The notes: generated from the sequence alone by a model not told the origin. A DNA stretch of 64,000 nucleotides from Diphasiastrum complanatum (GCA_029204225.1 CM055109.1:20886349-20950348), one strand, 5' to 3'. Positions 22,961 through 34,666 are shown, counted from the stretch's first letter. Numbers and translations are program-made.

Positions 22961-24168
22961 TTAGACCGTGGTTGTTGTGGTTGAGGACATTCAGCAGTGA
23001 CATGTCGTTCGTCTTTATAGTTAGCACAGAGCGACACATATCCTATTGACGTCCTAGGTTCAGGGCAATCAGACGAATAGTGACCCGGGGTTCCACAATG
23101 TAGCACGAACCCCTTACTCTGGGTGGAGGAGTGGAATCTATTGTCCCTCCTCTACGCAAAATAGTGTACTGTTGACCAGTACGTGATTTTGGTATAATGT
23201 TCTTTTGGTTAGTAGGAGTTGTAGTATAAGTTATCTCCTCATGATTATTAACTGGACAGAGGAATAATTTCTCTTCTAAGTCTTAGAATGACATTTCTTC
23301 CCACAAGCAATACACCAAACATTGGCATTAAGCTTCGCTTTTTTCCGTTTCGCTTAAATGTCAGACATCTGGACTTTTAAATCACTCATTTCTTTTGCTA
23401 ATATCTCAACACTCTTTCTTAATGGATCCATCTTTTCGGATTTCTTTATTCTTTTCTTTCTATTTGAATTCTTACTCTTTGATTTCCTATAAGAAGATTC
23501 TTCTTCTGATGAAGAAGAATAAGATGAATACTCTGAATACTCTTCCTCATCTGCTGAATCAAATTCTGATTTAGACTCAGTAGATGATTCAGATTCTTCT
23601 GTACGTTTCGATTTATGTTTTTTGCTACTTTTTCTCTCATTCCTCCATCTACGAGAAATTCGAGAAGTTTCGTAATTTTCAGCAGAGGCAATGACATCTT
23701 CCAAAGAGTTCATCAATCCTTGTCGACAATAACAATCCATTTTCTTAGGCAAACCGCCCAAGAACCAATCGTTTTGCATAGGAACCGGATATTGGGCTCC
23801 TAATTTTCCTATTAAATTTTTAACTTTTACGAGTATACTTTCTAAGCAATTCCTTCGGCCCTTTTTCAACAGAATTAACCCGAGCTAGCAATCTAGTGGA
23901 GAATCCTATCTCCCTAAACTGCTTAAGGAATGCTGCTTTTAAAGCGTTCCAAGTATTAACCGTTTTTGGTACTAATTGTCTACCCAAATTCTAGCTTGCT
24001 TTCGCAGAAGACCTGGCAAAATTCTCACTTTGTCCTCATCTGTATGTTCTTTATTTGCTATAGTAATAGATTCAAACTAGGACAAATAACTGTCCGCATC
24101 TTCAAACGATGATCCCTTAAAAAATCATATCTGATTTTGGTAGATGTGGGTGGCGCTGTGTTCGCCAT
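22961..24168 (-). pseudogene. G1 gag
   Basis: Start ATG at 24168 (MANTAPPTSTKIRYDFL). Gag core around 23990-23870 (AFLKQFREIGFSTRLLARV), then the 23869-23354 frame with an Arg/Lys- and Ser/Glu-rich linker, and two zinc knuckles LHCGTPGHYSSDC and CANYKDERHVTAEC near 23100-22990. Frameshifts near 24110 and 23870 and a break near 23340. The plus-strand ORF at 24137-24358 is an antisense shadow. Confidence 0.85.
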
Positions 24169-24590
24169 ATTATCAGGTGGTGAACTAGGAGGACTAGAAG
24201 GATCAGGATCTAGACTATGCTCAGATGATGGTTCTGATGAAAAAGATTTTGATTTTGAACTTGGTTCAAAAGTGGAATCAGATGAATATGATTCTGTTGA
24301 GTCTATAAAACTTGGTGTTTTAACGATTTTTTCTCAAATGAATATACAAATGTTGTAGTAGCGTTAAGAAGATCGTTAAACGCTTCAGGTGTTGATCTTG
24401 CTCTAACTGGCGAATTTTACAAATTCTGCAAATACAAATCTCTAGATTTCCTATATGCTTCTAATCGTTGTGCATGCTCTAAACGTTTCTGTCCAATAGT
24501 TGTTTGAGAGTATGTTCTTGGCATGCATTATCTAAGGAAGATTCATAGACTTAATACACTTAAAAATATGACAAAAAATGAAATCCATCT
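24169..24590 (-). other. G1 leader
   Basis: Lies between the PBS and the gag start. No domain recognised. Contains an acidic-looking frame just before the ATG (PSSPPSSPPD) that may be an upstream extension of gag. Confidence 0.5.
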
Positions 24591-24609
24591 CTCCGGCAAC
24601 GACGCCAAA
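24591..24609 (-). other. Primer binding site of G1
   Basis: Minus strand TTTGGCGTCGTTGCCGGAG, close to the gypsy consensus TGGCGCCGTTGCCGGGG, lies three bases after the LTR end CCACCACA. Confidence 0.85.
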
Positions 24610-24612
24610 TCA

Positions 24613-25515
24613 TGTGGTGGCCTAGTCGTTATAGATTTCCACAAAATCAATGAATTAAGTAGTATAAAAGGTTTGATCGTTTCCCTAGAGAGAGAATAAC
24701 CTCTTCTTCTGTATGATAAGTGTATATGAGAAGGTGAATGGAATATAGCGACATATTTGGTTATCCAAAGATATTTGGATAAATTGGCATCCAGAAACAC
24801 CAATGGTGAAATGATTTGGTCAAGGTCTATGATTATAAAGGTTACATTATCTTTCAGGCTCTTAGGATAATAGTAAGCAATCAGATCAGATAGCAACTAG
24901 CAAATAGATTCATCAAACAAAATCGAATTGGCTAATGATTCCTCTTAATCGAACATAGAGAATTAGTTCTTATCGCAGGAAGCAAACAGATAGAGTACCA
25001 AACAAGTTCATTATCTGAATACATAGTTCATTCAGAATTGAAAGCAGTTCTACTTATGGTTATGCTTAACAACTTTGGTTAATTCCCTGCACACATTAAT
25101 TAGAATTATCGCTCTCTGGTGACGTCTAAAAATCCACGTTAGAGTAACTTAAATTCAGTAAGAAATGAAAAGTATGTGTGACGCAGACACAGAAGTATCG
25201 CAAACAATTACAAATTGTTCAGAGTATATTCGCTCAATTGATAAGAAGTAATGTTGTAAGAGATGGCAAAGGGAAGGATCGCTCAAGCTTATAGAAACTG
25301 GATCTCTTCTCTCTCTATTGATACTCAAATCTATGCGTGTGTACAATGGCACGAAGTGTCGACCTTATAGGAACAATCACTGGCTTGAATGTCATTTACC
25401 AACCGTTAAGATGTCGGTTGAGGTCCGCTAATGCATCTCTATAGAACGTCACACAAAACGTCATGAGTTCTAACCTAAAAATGAATTTACAAGATGCAAA
25501 TAGGCCTTTACATGA
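24613..25515 (-). mobile_element. 5' LTR of G1
   Basis: Ends (minus) CCACCACA at 24613 beside the PBS. The start is placed near a TGTAAA at about 25515 but could lie up to 45 bp further right, because no second copy is available for comparison. No open frame of note. Confidence 0.75.
25363..25370 (-). promoter_or_regulatory. Candidate TATA box of G1 LTR
   Basis: Minus-strand CTATAAGG, about 150 bp into the LTR. Only one such box is seen; no second LTR to confirm conservation. Confidence 0.35.
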
Positions 25516-26407
25516 ATTTAGGCACTATAGCACATTTACATGTATAAAAATTGAAAATTTTTGCAATATAAAACAATAACTTTGGATAATGTGGGATCAT
25601 GAGGCTCCACATATTCATTGTATTATACTCACCTATGTTTCTCTTTCTTTAGTTGATGTTATATCTTGCTTAGTTGAGATTTGCCTATCTCAAAGATCAA
25701 GTAAGACCATTCTAGTTTTGAATGAAGCCTTTAGTTTGGAATTTATTCTTGTCATTGGTGACTTGATTATGTTTCCAAAACATCTAGAAAGCAAAATATT
25801 GTATCGTCATTTGTATGCTCTTAAATTGAGTAAGAGCAAGAATGAGTTTAGTACTCATAGGTTGAAAAAAGGAGTTTTCTCATGTTTTGAGACATATTGT
25901 GAACTTCTTTTGAGAGTAAGTGAAACATCCAATGAGGACACTTACATCCTTAGAAAATATTTATCCTCAATAAAATCAAGTTAGAGTATGGTTTCAAGAT
26001 TAGATCCATTTTGGATAGAGTTCATAGTGTTTGGACTAATAAAGCTAGTGTGCTTAATCTTGAATATTGCTCGTGGTATAATTTTGATCTATATTATCTT
26101 TGTGATCATGAGGAGGCTTTGAAGCCTCGGATTTTTCAGATTCTTATGCAGCCATCTTCATGCATATGGACTTCTCAAATCTGAAATTAGTATCAAGCAT
26201 GGAGGAGGCATATCAACATAGTGGCAGATTGGTGGAATATTTTTCAAAAGCATTTGGAAAAGATTTCTATCAAAGAGATCTTATTGTGGATATGGTAAGG
26301 GTGTTGCTATAATGGATTGTTTGATCATCTTCACTTCAAATGAAAAACAAAGAATCCACACGCAACGGATCTTCATCAACATCAGATAGATATATTTTAA
26401 GGAGGAG
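25516..26407. other. Unassigned stretch before L-family LTR
   Basis: Includes a 131-codon open frame on the plus strand (25589-25984) with no domain I recognise and no support for a gene (no homologous copy in the window). The end reads TTTAAGGAGGAG, a polypurine tract immediately before the LTR at 26408, so this may be the 3' internal end of an L-family element. Confidence 0.5.
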
Positions 26408-27094
26408 TGTGAAGAATTGTAAAACATATCTATCTTATGTATGTTGACTTTGGGGGTTCTACCCATGTAAATTGGTTGTACATATTCAAGGTGTGTGAAT
26501 TGAGCACATATCCTTGTAGAAGGGCGAGTTTGAGTTAGGTAGATCAAGTTCCATAGACATGCATAAAATCTAGTTGGTCTATATGACATGCAACAATGTT
26601 CACAATGTCTAGATTGACATGCATGTAGATTTACACATACAATTGGTCAAATATGGAGTTGGAGGAACTCGAGCCATCATAAATGCATTGTGTCCTAAGT
26701 TTCCCTTGAGACATGCATAGCATGCAAATACTCTAATGGACACATGCAAGTAGAACTATAGGTTCATAGTTGAGAAATTGACATTTGGAAAAAGTAGGTA
26801 GAAGTTAGGTGCAATTTATGCATGCAAGCTGTTAGGTGTCAACATAGTAGCAATTTACACTTGAATAGGTGTAGCAAATGCATTGAATGCTAGTAGTACC
26901 ACGAATTTATGCTCTCTTATATATGTACATATGGTTCTCATTCATTTCTAATGATGAATCAAACTTTGGTAATGTCATAATGTCAGAATTGGATCTCACA
27001 CTATTTTTGCTTGTAATTGTATTCTCCCTATAACTCAAGATTGGTGTCTTGTTCATACATTATTTTGCTTGTGCACTTTCCCTATTTGTGAGGA
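26408..27094 (+). mobile_element. L-family LTR, copy 3 (truncated 3' end)
   Basis: Starts TGTGAAGAATTGT after a purine tract and matches the reverse complement of 9881-9190. It breaks off after TATTTGTGAGGAA near 27094; the last 100-150 bp of the LTR are missing. The purine tract gives the orientation of this LTR family. Confidence 0.85.
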
Positions 27095-28384
27095 ATTATG
27101 CATTGCACTTCATAACAACAACATTTAACTTGTACAAATCACAAGTTTTATTCCTAAAGCCATCAGCAATCACCTTGAAACCCTGTTTCACATTTTTGAT
27201 ATGGCATTTTTTGTTGTTGAACCTAGTGGCTTTGTGGTACATGGCATGGAAGACAAAGTATGCAAACTAAAAAAAGTCTTATTTGGATTGAAGCAAGCAC
27301 CACGTACTTGGTACAATCACTTTGATGAGCACCTCCTATCTAGAGATTTGTCATGCACTTCTTCAAATTTCAATCTTTACTACATTGATCGTGACTCTAG
27401 TATCACACTGATTGTGTTGTACGCACATGACCTCATAATCACAAGTATTGATGACGATTTGATTGGTGCAATCAGGAAGGATTTATGTTCTAGTTTTGAT
27501 ATGACTGATCTTGGTTTAATGCACTATTGTTTGGGAGTGGAAGTATGGCAAGGTTGTAGTAGCATTGCACTAACACAAACAAAGTACGTGAATGAGATTC
27601 TGAAGCGTTTCAAAATGTGTGATAGCAAGCTAATATCTACACCTATGGAGGTTGGTAAGAAACTATCTAACTAGGATGAAAGTGCACTAGTTGATGCTAC
27701 TTTATTCTGTCAATTAGTTGGTTCACTGATTTATCTCACAACTACTCGTTCTGACATAAGTTATGTTGTAAGTGTTGTGAGTCAATTCATGGCTACTTCT
27801 AGGGAGATTCACTGGAAAGCAGCGAAGAGAATTCTTCATTTTGTGAAAGGCACGTTAAATCATGGATTGTTGTATGAGAGGTAACATACTTTACCAGTTT
27901 TACAGGGCTTTGTTGATTCAAATTGGGCAGGTTGTATTGATGATAGGAGGTCTACCACAAGGTATGTATATCATGTTGGTAATGGTGTGTTCTCTTGGTC
28001 AAGTAAGAAACAAGACACAATTGCTCTTTCTACTACAGAAGCAGAATACAAAGCATTATGTTTAGCTATGTAGGAAGCAGTTTGGCTAAGAAGAATGTTA
28101 GAAGACATTGGAATTCTATAGAACAAGCCTACTGTGATCAGATGTGACAGCCAGAGCACTATACAACTAGCTAAAAATCTTGTATTTCATGCATGCACGA
28201 AGCATATAAAAATTAAATATTATTTCATTAGAAAGAAGTTGTTATCTAATGAAATAGATGTAGTGCATTGTGAGACAGAGAATCAGTTAGTTGATATACT
28301 CGCTAAAGCTTTACGTATTAATAAGTTTGAGTTTTTTTTAGAGAAAAACTCTTTGTAAGAAAGATAAACTAGGGCTTAAGGGAG
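27095..28384 (+). pseudogene. Ty1/copia C7: reverse transcriptase end and RNase H
   Basis: Reverse transcriptase KVCKLKKVLFGLKQAPRTWY, LIVLYAHDLIITS (the YVDD motif has become YAHD, so one catalytic Asp is lost), FDMTDLGLMHYCLGVEV; connection LVGSLIYLTTTRSDISYVVSVVSQF; RNase H WAGCIDDRRSTTRYV, FSWSSKKQDTIALSTTEAEYKAL, DSQSTIQLAKN and LVDILAKAL. Stops at about 27672, 27883, 28069 and 28118. The stop at 28356 is followed by the purine tract GGGCTTAAGGGAG and an LTR. The 5' part is missing at the junction with the L LTR. Confidence 0.93.
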
Positions 28385-28800
28385 TGTTAGAATTAGTAAG
28401 CTAGAGTTTCTATTACAGTTTCATGACTTTTTGTTTTTAGGAGTATTTTCGAGTTTTTTAATACTGTGCATGAGTGCCAGCTTAATGAAACACGTAGTGT
28501 AAAGTTATGACATATATTCCGTAATGGGGACCAAACTGCCATGCAACGTTACCCCACAAAAAATAGATTGTGTATATGTACCCTTAAGTCTCTTTTGTTA
28601 ATACAATTCAAAAGTGTCCCCTTGGGTTGTGGTGTGATCCCTCTTTTCTGCTTATCTAATTGATGATAGATTGCTTGCAAATTAGCTAACTATATTGCTT
28701 GCCAGTAAGATCCTTGACACATCATTCGACACCTTCGATAGTTTGTTATCGTTGTCAAAGTCACTTGTCGAGCAATTCTCGAGTATTTCTGCAGACTATG
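28385..28800 (+). mobile_element. 3' LTR of C7 (end uncertain)
   Basis: Starts TGTTAGAATTAGTAAG right after a polypurine tract. No second copy in the window, so the end is approximate; it meets the oppositely oriented C8 LTR piece near 28800. Confidence 0.65.
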
Positions 28801-28900
28801 TAGAAACATGAATAAAATTGTAGAACTGAACGAATGAATGGATGTAGATTAAAGATCGATTATTCGGATGAATCACTCTTTATAGTACAATAATCCAACA
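28800..28900 (-). mobile_element. 3' LTR start of C8 (truncated)
   Basis: Minus strand begins TGTTGGATTATTGTAC at 28900 after the purine tract AGAGAGAG, right where an LTR should begin after RNase H. Only about 100 bp remain before C7 LTR sequence. Confidence 0.6.
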
Positions 28901-29790
28901 CTCTCTCTTAATCTAAATATGTGAATGCCTTGACCTTCAAGCTTACTTTTGCACAAAATCTATTGTGTGCATCCAAGCTTAGTGCCTTAGTAAAAATATT
29001 AGTTGTCATGTCTTGCATTGACAGTACTGCAAGTTTACCTCTTTGTCGAAAATCTTGCTTCTAACATAGTGATACTTAATTTCAATGTGCTTAATCCTAG
29101 AATGAAATCTAGGATTGACTGATAAAGCAATAGCACTTTGATTATCACTAGATAAAATTGCTGGAGTATATTGTTTCAGACAAACATCTGAAAGTAAGTT
29201 TCTCAACCATATACTCTGATTATGTAGAAGATAGAGCTATCGAAGTTTGCTTGTGACTATTCCATGAAATAGGGCCGTTGTTGAGGAAGAGTGTAAATTC
29301 ATATGTCAATTTACGAGTGTCTACATCTCCCGTCCAACTTGCATCTGAATAACTAATAAGAATATTAAAGTTGTCGTTGTCAACTTCTCCATAACAAATA
29401 CATATATATGTCCATAGTGGCTCGAATATATGTCATAACTCTAATAAGATCTTTCCAATGTATCATGCCAAGACTAGCCATAAACTGACTTAATGAATTA
29501 AATGCAAAGGCTATGTTTGGTATAGTACATATCATTACGTACATAAGAGATCCTATTATAGAGTGATAAGGATACTCATGCATATGTTCCTTTTTTTCAA
29601 TTGTCTGAGGACATTGGTTCTTCAACAATTTGAGTTATAGGTCCATTGGTGAGTGAGCTAATTTGCAATTCATCATATTATATCTGATCAACATATTGTG
29701 AATGTATCTTTGCTAAGTAATGTAGATCAACTCTGCTTTCTGTCTCTTTGGATTTGAATACCTAGATAGTAATGGGCTTCGATATGTCAT
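28901..29790 (-). pseudogene. Ty1/copia C8: connection and RNase H
   Basis: Minus-strand frames give SIIGSLMYVMICTIPNIAFAFNSLSQFM, then WTGDVD and SYSDAS-type residues near 29330, and DNQSAIALSVNPRFHSRIKHIEIKYHYVR, which carry RNase H signatures. Broken by frameshifts near 29370 and 29210 and by stops. Nothing upstream of about 29790 is recognisable. Confidence 0.85.
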
Positions 29791-30660
29791 GTTGAATTCT
29801 AAGGATAACATTTATGCTTTATTTTTTAAATATATTTTTCTAGTTATTTTATAATTATTTTGATTCGATTCAATTTTTTTATATTATTTAATTTAATTTA
29901 TAATTTATATTTTATTTTATTTTTTAATATTTAATTTATTGATGTTATTATTATGTGACACTATCTATTTATTTTATTAGTTTTTTTTTATTTTGATATT
30001 CAATTTTATTTTATTTCTTTTGGTTTAACTCCATTTATTAAGGTATTTATTTATCTAGTTTGCTCTTTAATTTTGTGTGTTTTTTAATTTATGATTTTTA
30101 TTTTAATTTAGTAAAGATTTAGTGTTATTCATATTTAATTCTACTAATTATCACTTTTATGTTTTTAAAAGTTATTGATGTTTTTATGTTTTGTTTGCAA
30201 TTTTTAATTATGTGTCTTTCCAAAAACAAGGAGAGGAGAGCACAAGAAAATGAAAGCACAAAGAAAAGACAACAATTATCCCATAAGTATTTCTAGAAGC
30301 ATGATAGAACTCATGAGTATATATACATCGTGAAAATGTGACCAAAGAGTCACAACTATACAAGATGGCTTTCCAAAAAAGCCAAAAACAATTAGATTTA
30401 CATTTTTATGAATTCAATACGTTGTTGACACATGGCAATTCATATATCCCATAAGCAAACTAAACATTTGTTCAACAAGATAAATAAACCCCCTCCCCAT
30501 CTTAATGGTTCACTTTGTTATTTAATTTTAAAACCTCAAGCTTCCAACTTTTTTTTGTATGTTATTTTTTTTACTTCACCTTTCAAATATAAAATATATA
30601 TGCACAAATATATATCTAAGCATAAAAAAGGTTCTGTTGTTTTTTGTTTAATTTATTATA
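29791..30660. other. AT-rich low-complexity DNA, no gene
   Basis: About 29810-30220 is dominated by T-runs and ATTTTATTT words. The rest is AT-rich without motifs. The open frame at 30432 reads into a microsatellite and is not a credible gene. Confidence 0.7.
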
Positions 30661-30669
30661 TAAAATATG

Positions 30670-30670
<1 letters not shown>

Positions 30671-30722
<52 letters not shown>
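30671..30722. repeat. (TA)n microsatellite
   Basis: About 52 bases of uninterrupted TA, directly next to the left foldback box of the element that starts at 30726. Confidence 0.97.
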
Positions 30723-30725
<3 letters not shown>

Positions 30726-30727
<2 letters not shown>

Positions 30728-31040
30728 GAACCTTCCACCATGGCGGGAGGTTCAAGTCCTTTTCTTATTTATTATAAAAACATTTAAGCTATACATATAT
30801 GTGTGTGTGTGTGTGTCCAATATGAGTGGGATGTTTGAGACTGATAGTATCTGTTGGCCTTTCGTAGATTGGATAGTAGTTGAGTCGAAGGCAGGAATTG
30901 GTACCTTCATAATGAGTCTTGAATTTGGTAGAGTCGAGATGGGAAGTTCTGCTGCTTTTCAACTACAATATTTTATTTAAAAAACATCTTTCCAGAACCT
31001 CCCGTCGTAGTGAGAAGTTCTGAGGTATAACTTTTTTATT
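30726..31040 (+). repeat. GC palindrome pair (foldback/MITE-like), copy 2
   Basis: Left box 30726-30753 (CAGAACCTTCCACCATGGCG...) and right box 30993-31022 (CAGAACCTCCCGTCG...) are degenerate copies of the palindromes at 8190-8216 and 8260-8283, here about 270 bp apart. The right flank TCTGAGGTATAACTTTTTT matches that at 8284. The spacer has a (GT)9 tract at about 30799 and no credible gene. Confidence 0.72.
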
Positions 31041-31088
31041 ATTAAAAAACAATATTTTTGGGGCATTATATATAAATATATATATATA

Positions 31089-31223
31089 CTAGTAAAGAGT
31101 GCCCATCGTTGATGGGCAATGGAGGTCGATCTAGGTGGTGGCCGATGATTTGGATGGTGGCCGATCTCGTACATCTCACATCTCGAATATCTAACATATC
31201 TCACACATCTCGGGCATAGTAGA
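31089..31223 (-). mobile_element. Candidate mini-Helitron (135 bp)
   Basis: On the minus strand the right-hand terminus reads hairpin TGCCCATC-AAC-GATGGGCA, seven bases, then CTAG followed by host T: the order and spacing (hairpin ending 11 nt before the end) of Helitron 3' ends. The left terminus TCTACTATGCCC resembles the TCTCTACTA start of plant Helitrons, but the base before it is T rather than the expected A. The 3' end abuts a TA-rich target. No coding capacity, so non-autonomous if real. Confidence 0.5.
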
Positions 31224-31936
31224 AGTCAAAATTTAACCATGTTCAACAATAGCAAAAAGAATATCTTAAAAAAAAGGTTGATGGGTGGTAGGCGATCTAT
31301 TTTTGCAAATGTTTGTTAATGGACGGCCCACAATTCAAAGTGAATATGTTGTTCATGCATGTGTGTTTTGTTGGAATTTGACGTTCAGCCTCAATAATGA
31401 GCATCCTGAAAGTTGTACAAAACCCAAAAAAAGAAGGCTCGAGTATTTCATAAGGTCAAAAAATCCAGTGTCAGATTTTTTTCGACGCAATGTCATCCTT
31501 TTCAAAAAGAGATTTTTCGACTCTAGATCGGATCGGATCAAGATGAAAATTATCCCGGCGTGTTCGACCCTGGATTGGTCGGGTCGGATTGGGTCTGATA
31601 AATCCAACCCATGTGCATATTTTCACCCTAGTATAAATTTATGACCCGTTGTATATTTTGCGATACTACGTTACTTCTCGACCTAGTGTATAAAATCCGA
31701 CCCATTGTAAAATCTGATATTGTCTATCCAATATAAAATTCGATACTATCAGTCAAAATTTTAGATTTCTGAGTTGATAGTACAAAGGGTCAAAAATATA
31801 CAAAGGATCAGAATAAATCTGTCTTGATCAAATCTCATCCAAGGTCAGAAAATCCTTATTTGTCAAGCTCAACGTTGGGTCGAAAAAATTTGATCCTTTG
31901 AAAAAAATTTGAGTCTTTGGAATAATTCTGAATTGA
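31224..31936. repeat. Left part of the GGTC/TACAAAG degenerate repeat region
   Basis: From about 31550 the words GGGTCGGAT, TACAAAGG(G/A)TC, GTCAGAAAAT and TTTGAGTCTTTGGA recur. The same vocabulary continues at 50693 on the other side of G2, so this was one continuous tract before G2 inserted. 31224-31550 contains no recognised feature. Confidence 0.7.
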
Positions 31937-31941
31937 CAGTA
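31937..31941 (+). repeat. Target site duplication of G2, left copy
   Basis: CAGTA directly before the LTR start; repeated at 50693-50697. Confidence 0.9.
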
Positions 31942-34666
31942 TGTTAGCTGAAATTTTGATGACATAATTCGGGCTAAAAATGAGCCATTTTAAGTTTATT
32001 TAATTCCTATAAGAGGTTTTATAATAATTATTTATTATTTTTAGTACGTAAATTAACATGGCACTAGCAATATTGTTATATTTAGACATGATGTCAGTTT
32101 TACACTATAAAGTTTAGAGATGATATCCACAGTAATAAATGTCTTACAATTGGCATAATTAACGTTAATTAGAATTTACAGTTTTTTCGGCATTGCCGAG
32201 ACTGCAATATGACAATGTACTCATTTTTCTGTTGTTAACAAAAAATGCCCAGATAATTTCAAGTACTGGCTTAAAGTTCAAGGGGGTGTCCTAAGGTTAA
32301 GGATTTGAAGACAAAGACGTTCACTTGCAGTTTCTAATGACAAGCAGTTCAATAAATGTTACGACATCTCAAATTTGAGCAATTGATGATTACTCACTAA
32401 AAAGTATCTGAGGGTTGATTTCGGAATTACAGTTGATGATGTAAATCTTTAAGCGAGGGTGTGTGCAAATGGAAATGATACCAGGTAGATAAGTGGAGAA
32501 AGCCTCAAGTATTTACAAGGCCTATATGGTGGCCAGGCTTTGACAAAAGTTAAAAGCCAAATGGAGACCAAAATGAACATGGAAGTTTTATTTTTCAATT
32601 TGAAGAATTAGTGTTTTTCAAAAACTAAGAAATCATAAATTGAAAGGAGATTTATGAAAGGCACTCTCTCTCACGTGAATAAGAAAGACAAACGCGAGGA
32701 GTTTCTTGTTCATTTTGCAATTGTTAGAGGAGAGACTAGCAAGAGTTCCTGTGTGCATGAGCCGTCAGTTCGCTTAGCCTCTGATAGGAACGCGAATCTT
32801 TCCCTGATGAAGACGTGATTCGTCTGAGTCATAATCACACTCAGAATTACCATGAAAAGAATTGATCTGTGCTAGAAGGAATCCGTGAAAGATTGAACTG
32901 TGAAGTTTGAAGCCATGTTGCGTTGCCCACTAATTCGTGTGGTCACAGGCCTGTTGAACTAATTGTTGAAAGTTCAAAATCAGTAAACCTGTTGTAGCAC
33001 GCTAGAACCTATTGCAAATGCTTGATTGATAACTTACTGCAGAACTGAGAGTTTGTGCCTCTGTTACATAGACATTTGGAAAACATGTTGCCAATCACCT
33101 GTAGCGCGATGGGAATGTTGCCTGAAATTATTGAATAATGTTGCTTGCTAATTGTGAAAAGAAATCCATTTGCAGCCCGTATTTGAGTACACTTGCTTGA
33201 GGAAGTGAAGTTCCTGGCAGAATCTAAAGCCAGAAGACCTGTTGAAGTACGTTGGTTAAATCTGAAAGTAGAAGGCAAGTGCCAATTGCTCCATCATCGC
33301 GATTCTGATCCACGCGACCCAGCCCACGTCTTCTTGAAGGCCAATTTCTAATTTCTGAAGAGTTGGGAGTGACGGGACCATAAAAAATTGGTAGCCGTTC
33401 ATTTCTGCAATTGTTTCTTGAAGCAGTGATGTGAGGGACCGGCATCACTGATAATTGAAGAGTCGGCCCTGTCTGACGGACTGATTGGACCCTTAACCTC
33501 TGGACACACTTTTGGACTGAGAGGCAATGCTGTGATTTTGTCTGAGGTAAGTGGTTGTGAAATTTTGTGACTAAAATGAAAATAATGAACTGTTAATAAT
33601 TTTATCGATTTCACCATAAATCTTTATTCTAGCTATATTTGGAACCGGTTTCTTGACTGTATGTAATTTACAATCTGAAGTTTGATTTACTAAAAAGTTG
33701 AACCAAAGTCATAACTTTTGAATTGCGAAAACTTAAGGAACTGATAGCTTTATCTATGAAAACAGCATTTACGGTTTTCCTAAAGCTTTATAACTTACAA
33801 GGGGCCTTATAAAATTTTATATAAAGAAAAATTGCAGCCGAACTTAAAATGGTTATAACTTGTTTGTTTTACATCGGAGTTGAACAATCCGAAAAAAAAA
33901 ATTGAGCAGAATTTTGTGTAGAATCCATTTGCAATGAGAAAACTGAACTTTGGCAGACTATTTGAAAGTTATTAAGTGATCAGTATTCTAATAAAGAACA
34001 CGTCATAATTTGCAATATATGTAATAAGTCTATACTATATAAATATCAGTTTGTTGGAACACACAAACTAAATACTATATCCAAAATTGTTGGAACACAC
34101 AATTTGGAATAATACGGTTATGATAAGAAAGAGGTATCATTGTTGGAACATACAGTGTTGATGCCATACTAATACTTGTACTTGAGAGATTTTAAAGAAC
34201 GAGAATTGACTAAATATACTATGAACTATTATGGAGATACTAGGAAACAAGGATGGGATGTTTGTTACTATAAATTGTTGGAACTTTCATCAAATCCCTG
34301 AACATGATCGTAGAAGTATACTCAATTTTCTATCAGAATTATACTATCAAGAATCAATTATCCATATATATATTAACATTGAGTACACAATAGACGAAGA
34401 GTGCTGGGCTACTATAGATAGTGAGATTAGTGAGACTATTACTGAATTGTTACTTGAAGGTAGCTATTCTATTTTAGCCTGTTACATTTATGAAGAATTT
34501 GGAACACTCTTTTATATAAAATACGGTGTATCCTATAAAGCTTCATGATTGACGGATAGAGAATCATCGATACTCGCGTAAAGTGAGATCTGATACTTTA
34601 TTTCGCTGATTTACCCCTTTGAACATTTCTAGTTAGTTCAATCCCTTGCTAGAAAATAGTTTAACA
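31942..34666 (+). mobile_element. 5' LTR of G2
   Basis: Starts TGTTAGCTGAAATTT and ends TAGTTTAACA. It matches 47956-50692 along its length. It contains short open frames on both strands, none with a domain; TATATAAA at 34036 and three copies of TTGGAACA(C/T)ACA in the presumed R region (34053-34165). Confidence 0.94.
34036..34043 (+). promoter_or_regulatory. TATA box of G2 5' LTR
   Basis: TATATAAA, conserved in the 3' LTR at 50057-50064, located about 630 bp before the LTR end. Confidence 0.6.

Larger units (their letters stand above)
13287..25515 (-). mobile_element. Ty3/gypsy retrotransposon G1 (interrupted)
   Basis: In minus-strand order: LTR (25515-24613), PBS (24609-24591), gag (24168-22961), then copia C6 inserted (22960-16681), then protease, reverse transcriptase, RNase H and integrase (16680-13287). 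The gag zinc knuckle lies just before C6 and the protease just after it, so both halves belong to one element. No matching 3' LTR was seen. Confidence 0.85.

Noticed and set aside
24137-24358. Acidic 73-codon plus-strand frame
   Set aside because: Antisense to the G1 gag start and leader on the minus strand.
25589-25984. 131-codon plus-strand frame as a possible host gene
   Set aside because: No recognised domain, no intron or promoter evidence, and located between transposon LTRs; kept only as unassigned sequence.
34231-34548. 105-codon frame in the G2 LTR
   Set aside because: Lies in the LTR downstream of the TATA box; the 3' LTR copy (50325-50519) is broken, and no domain is seen. Not supported as a gene.
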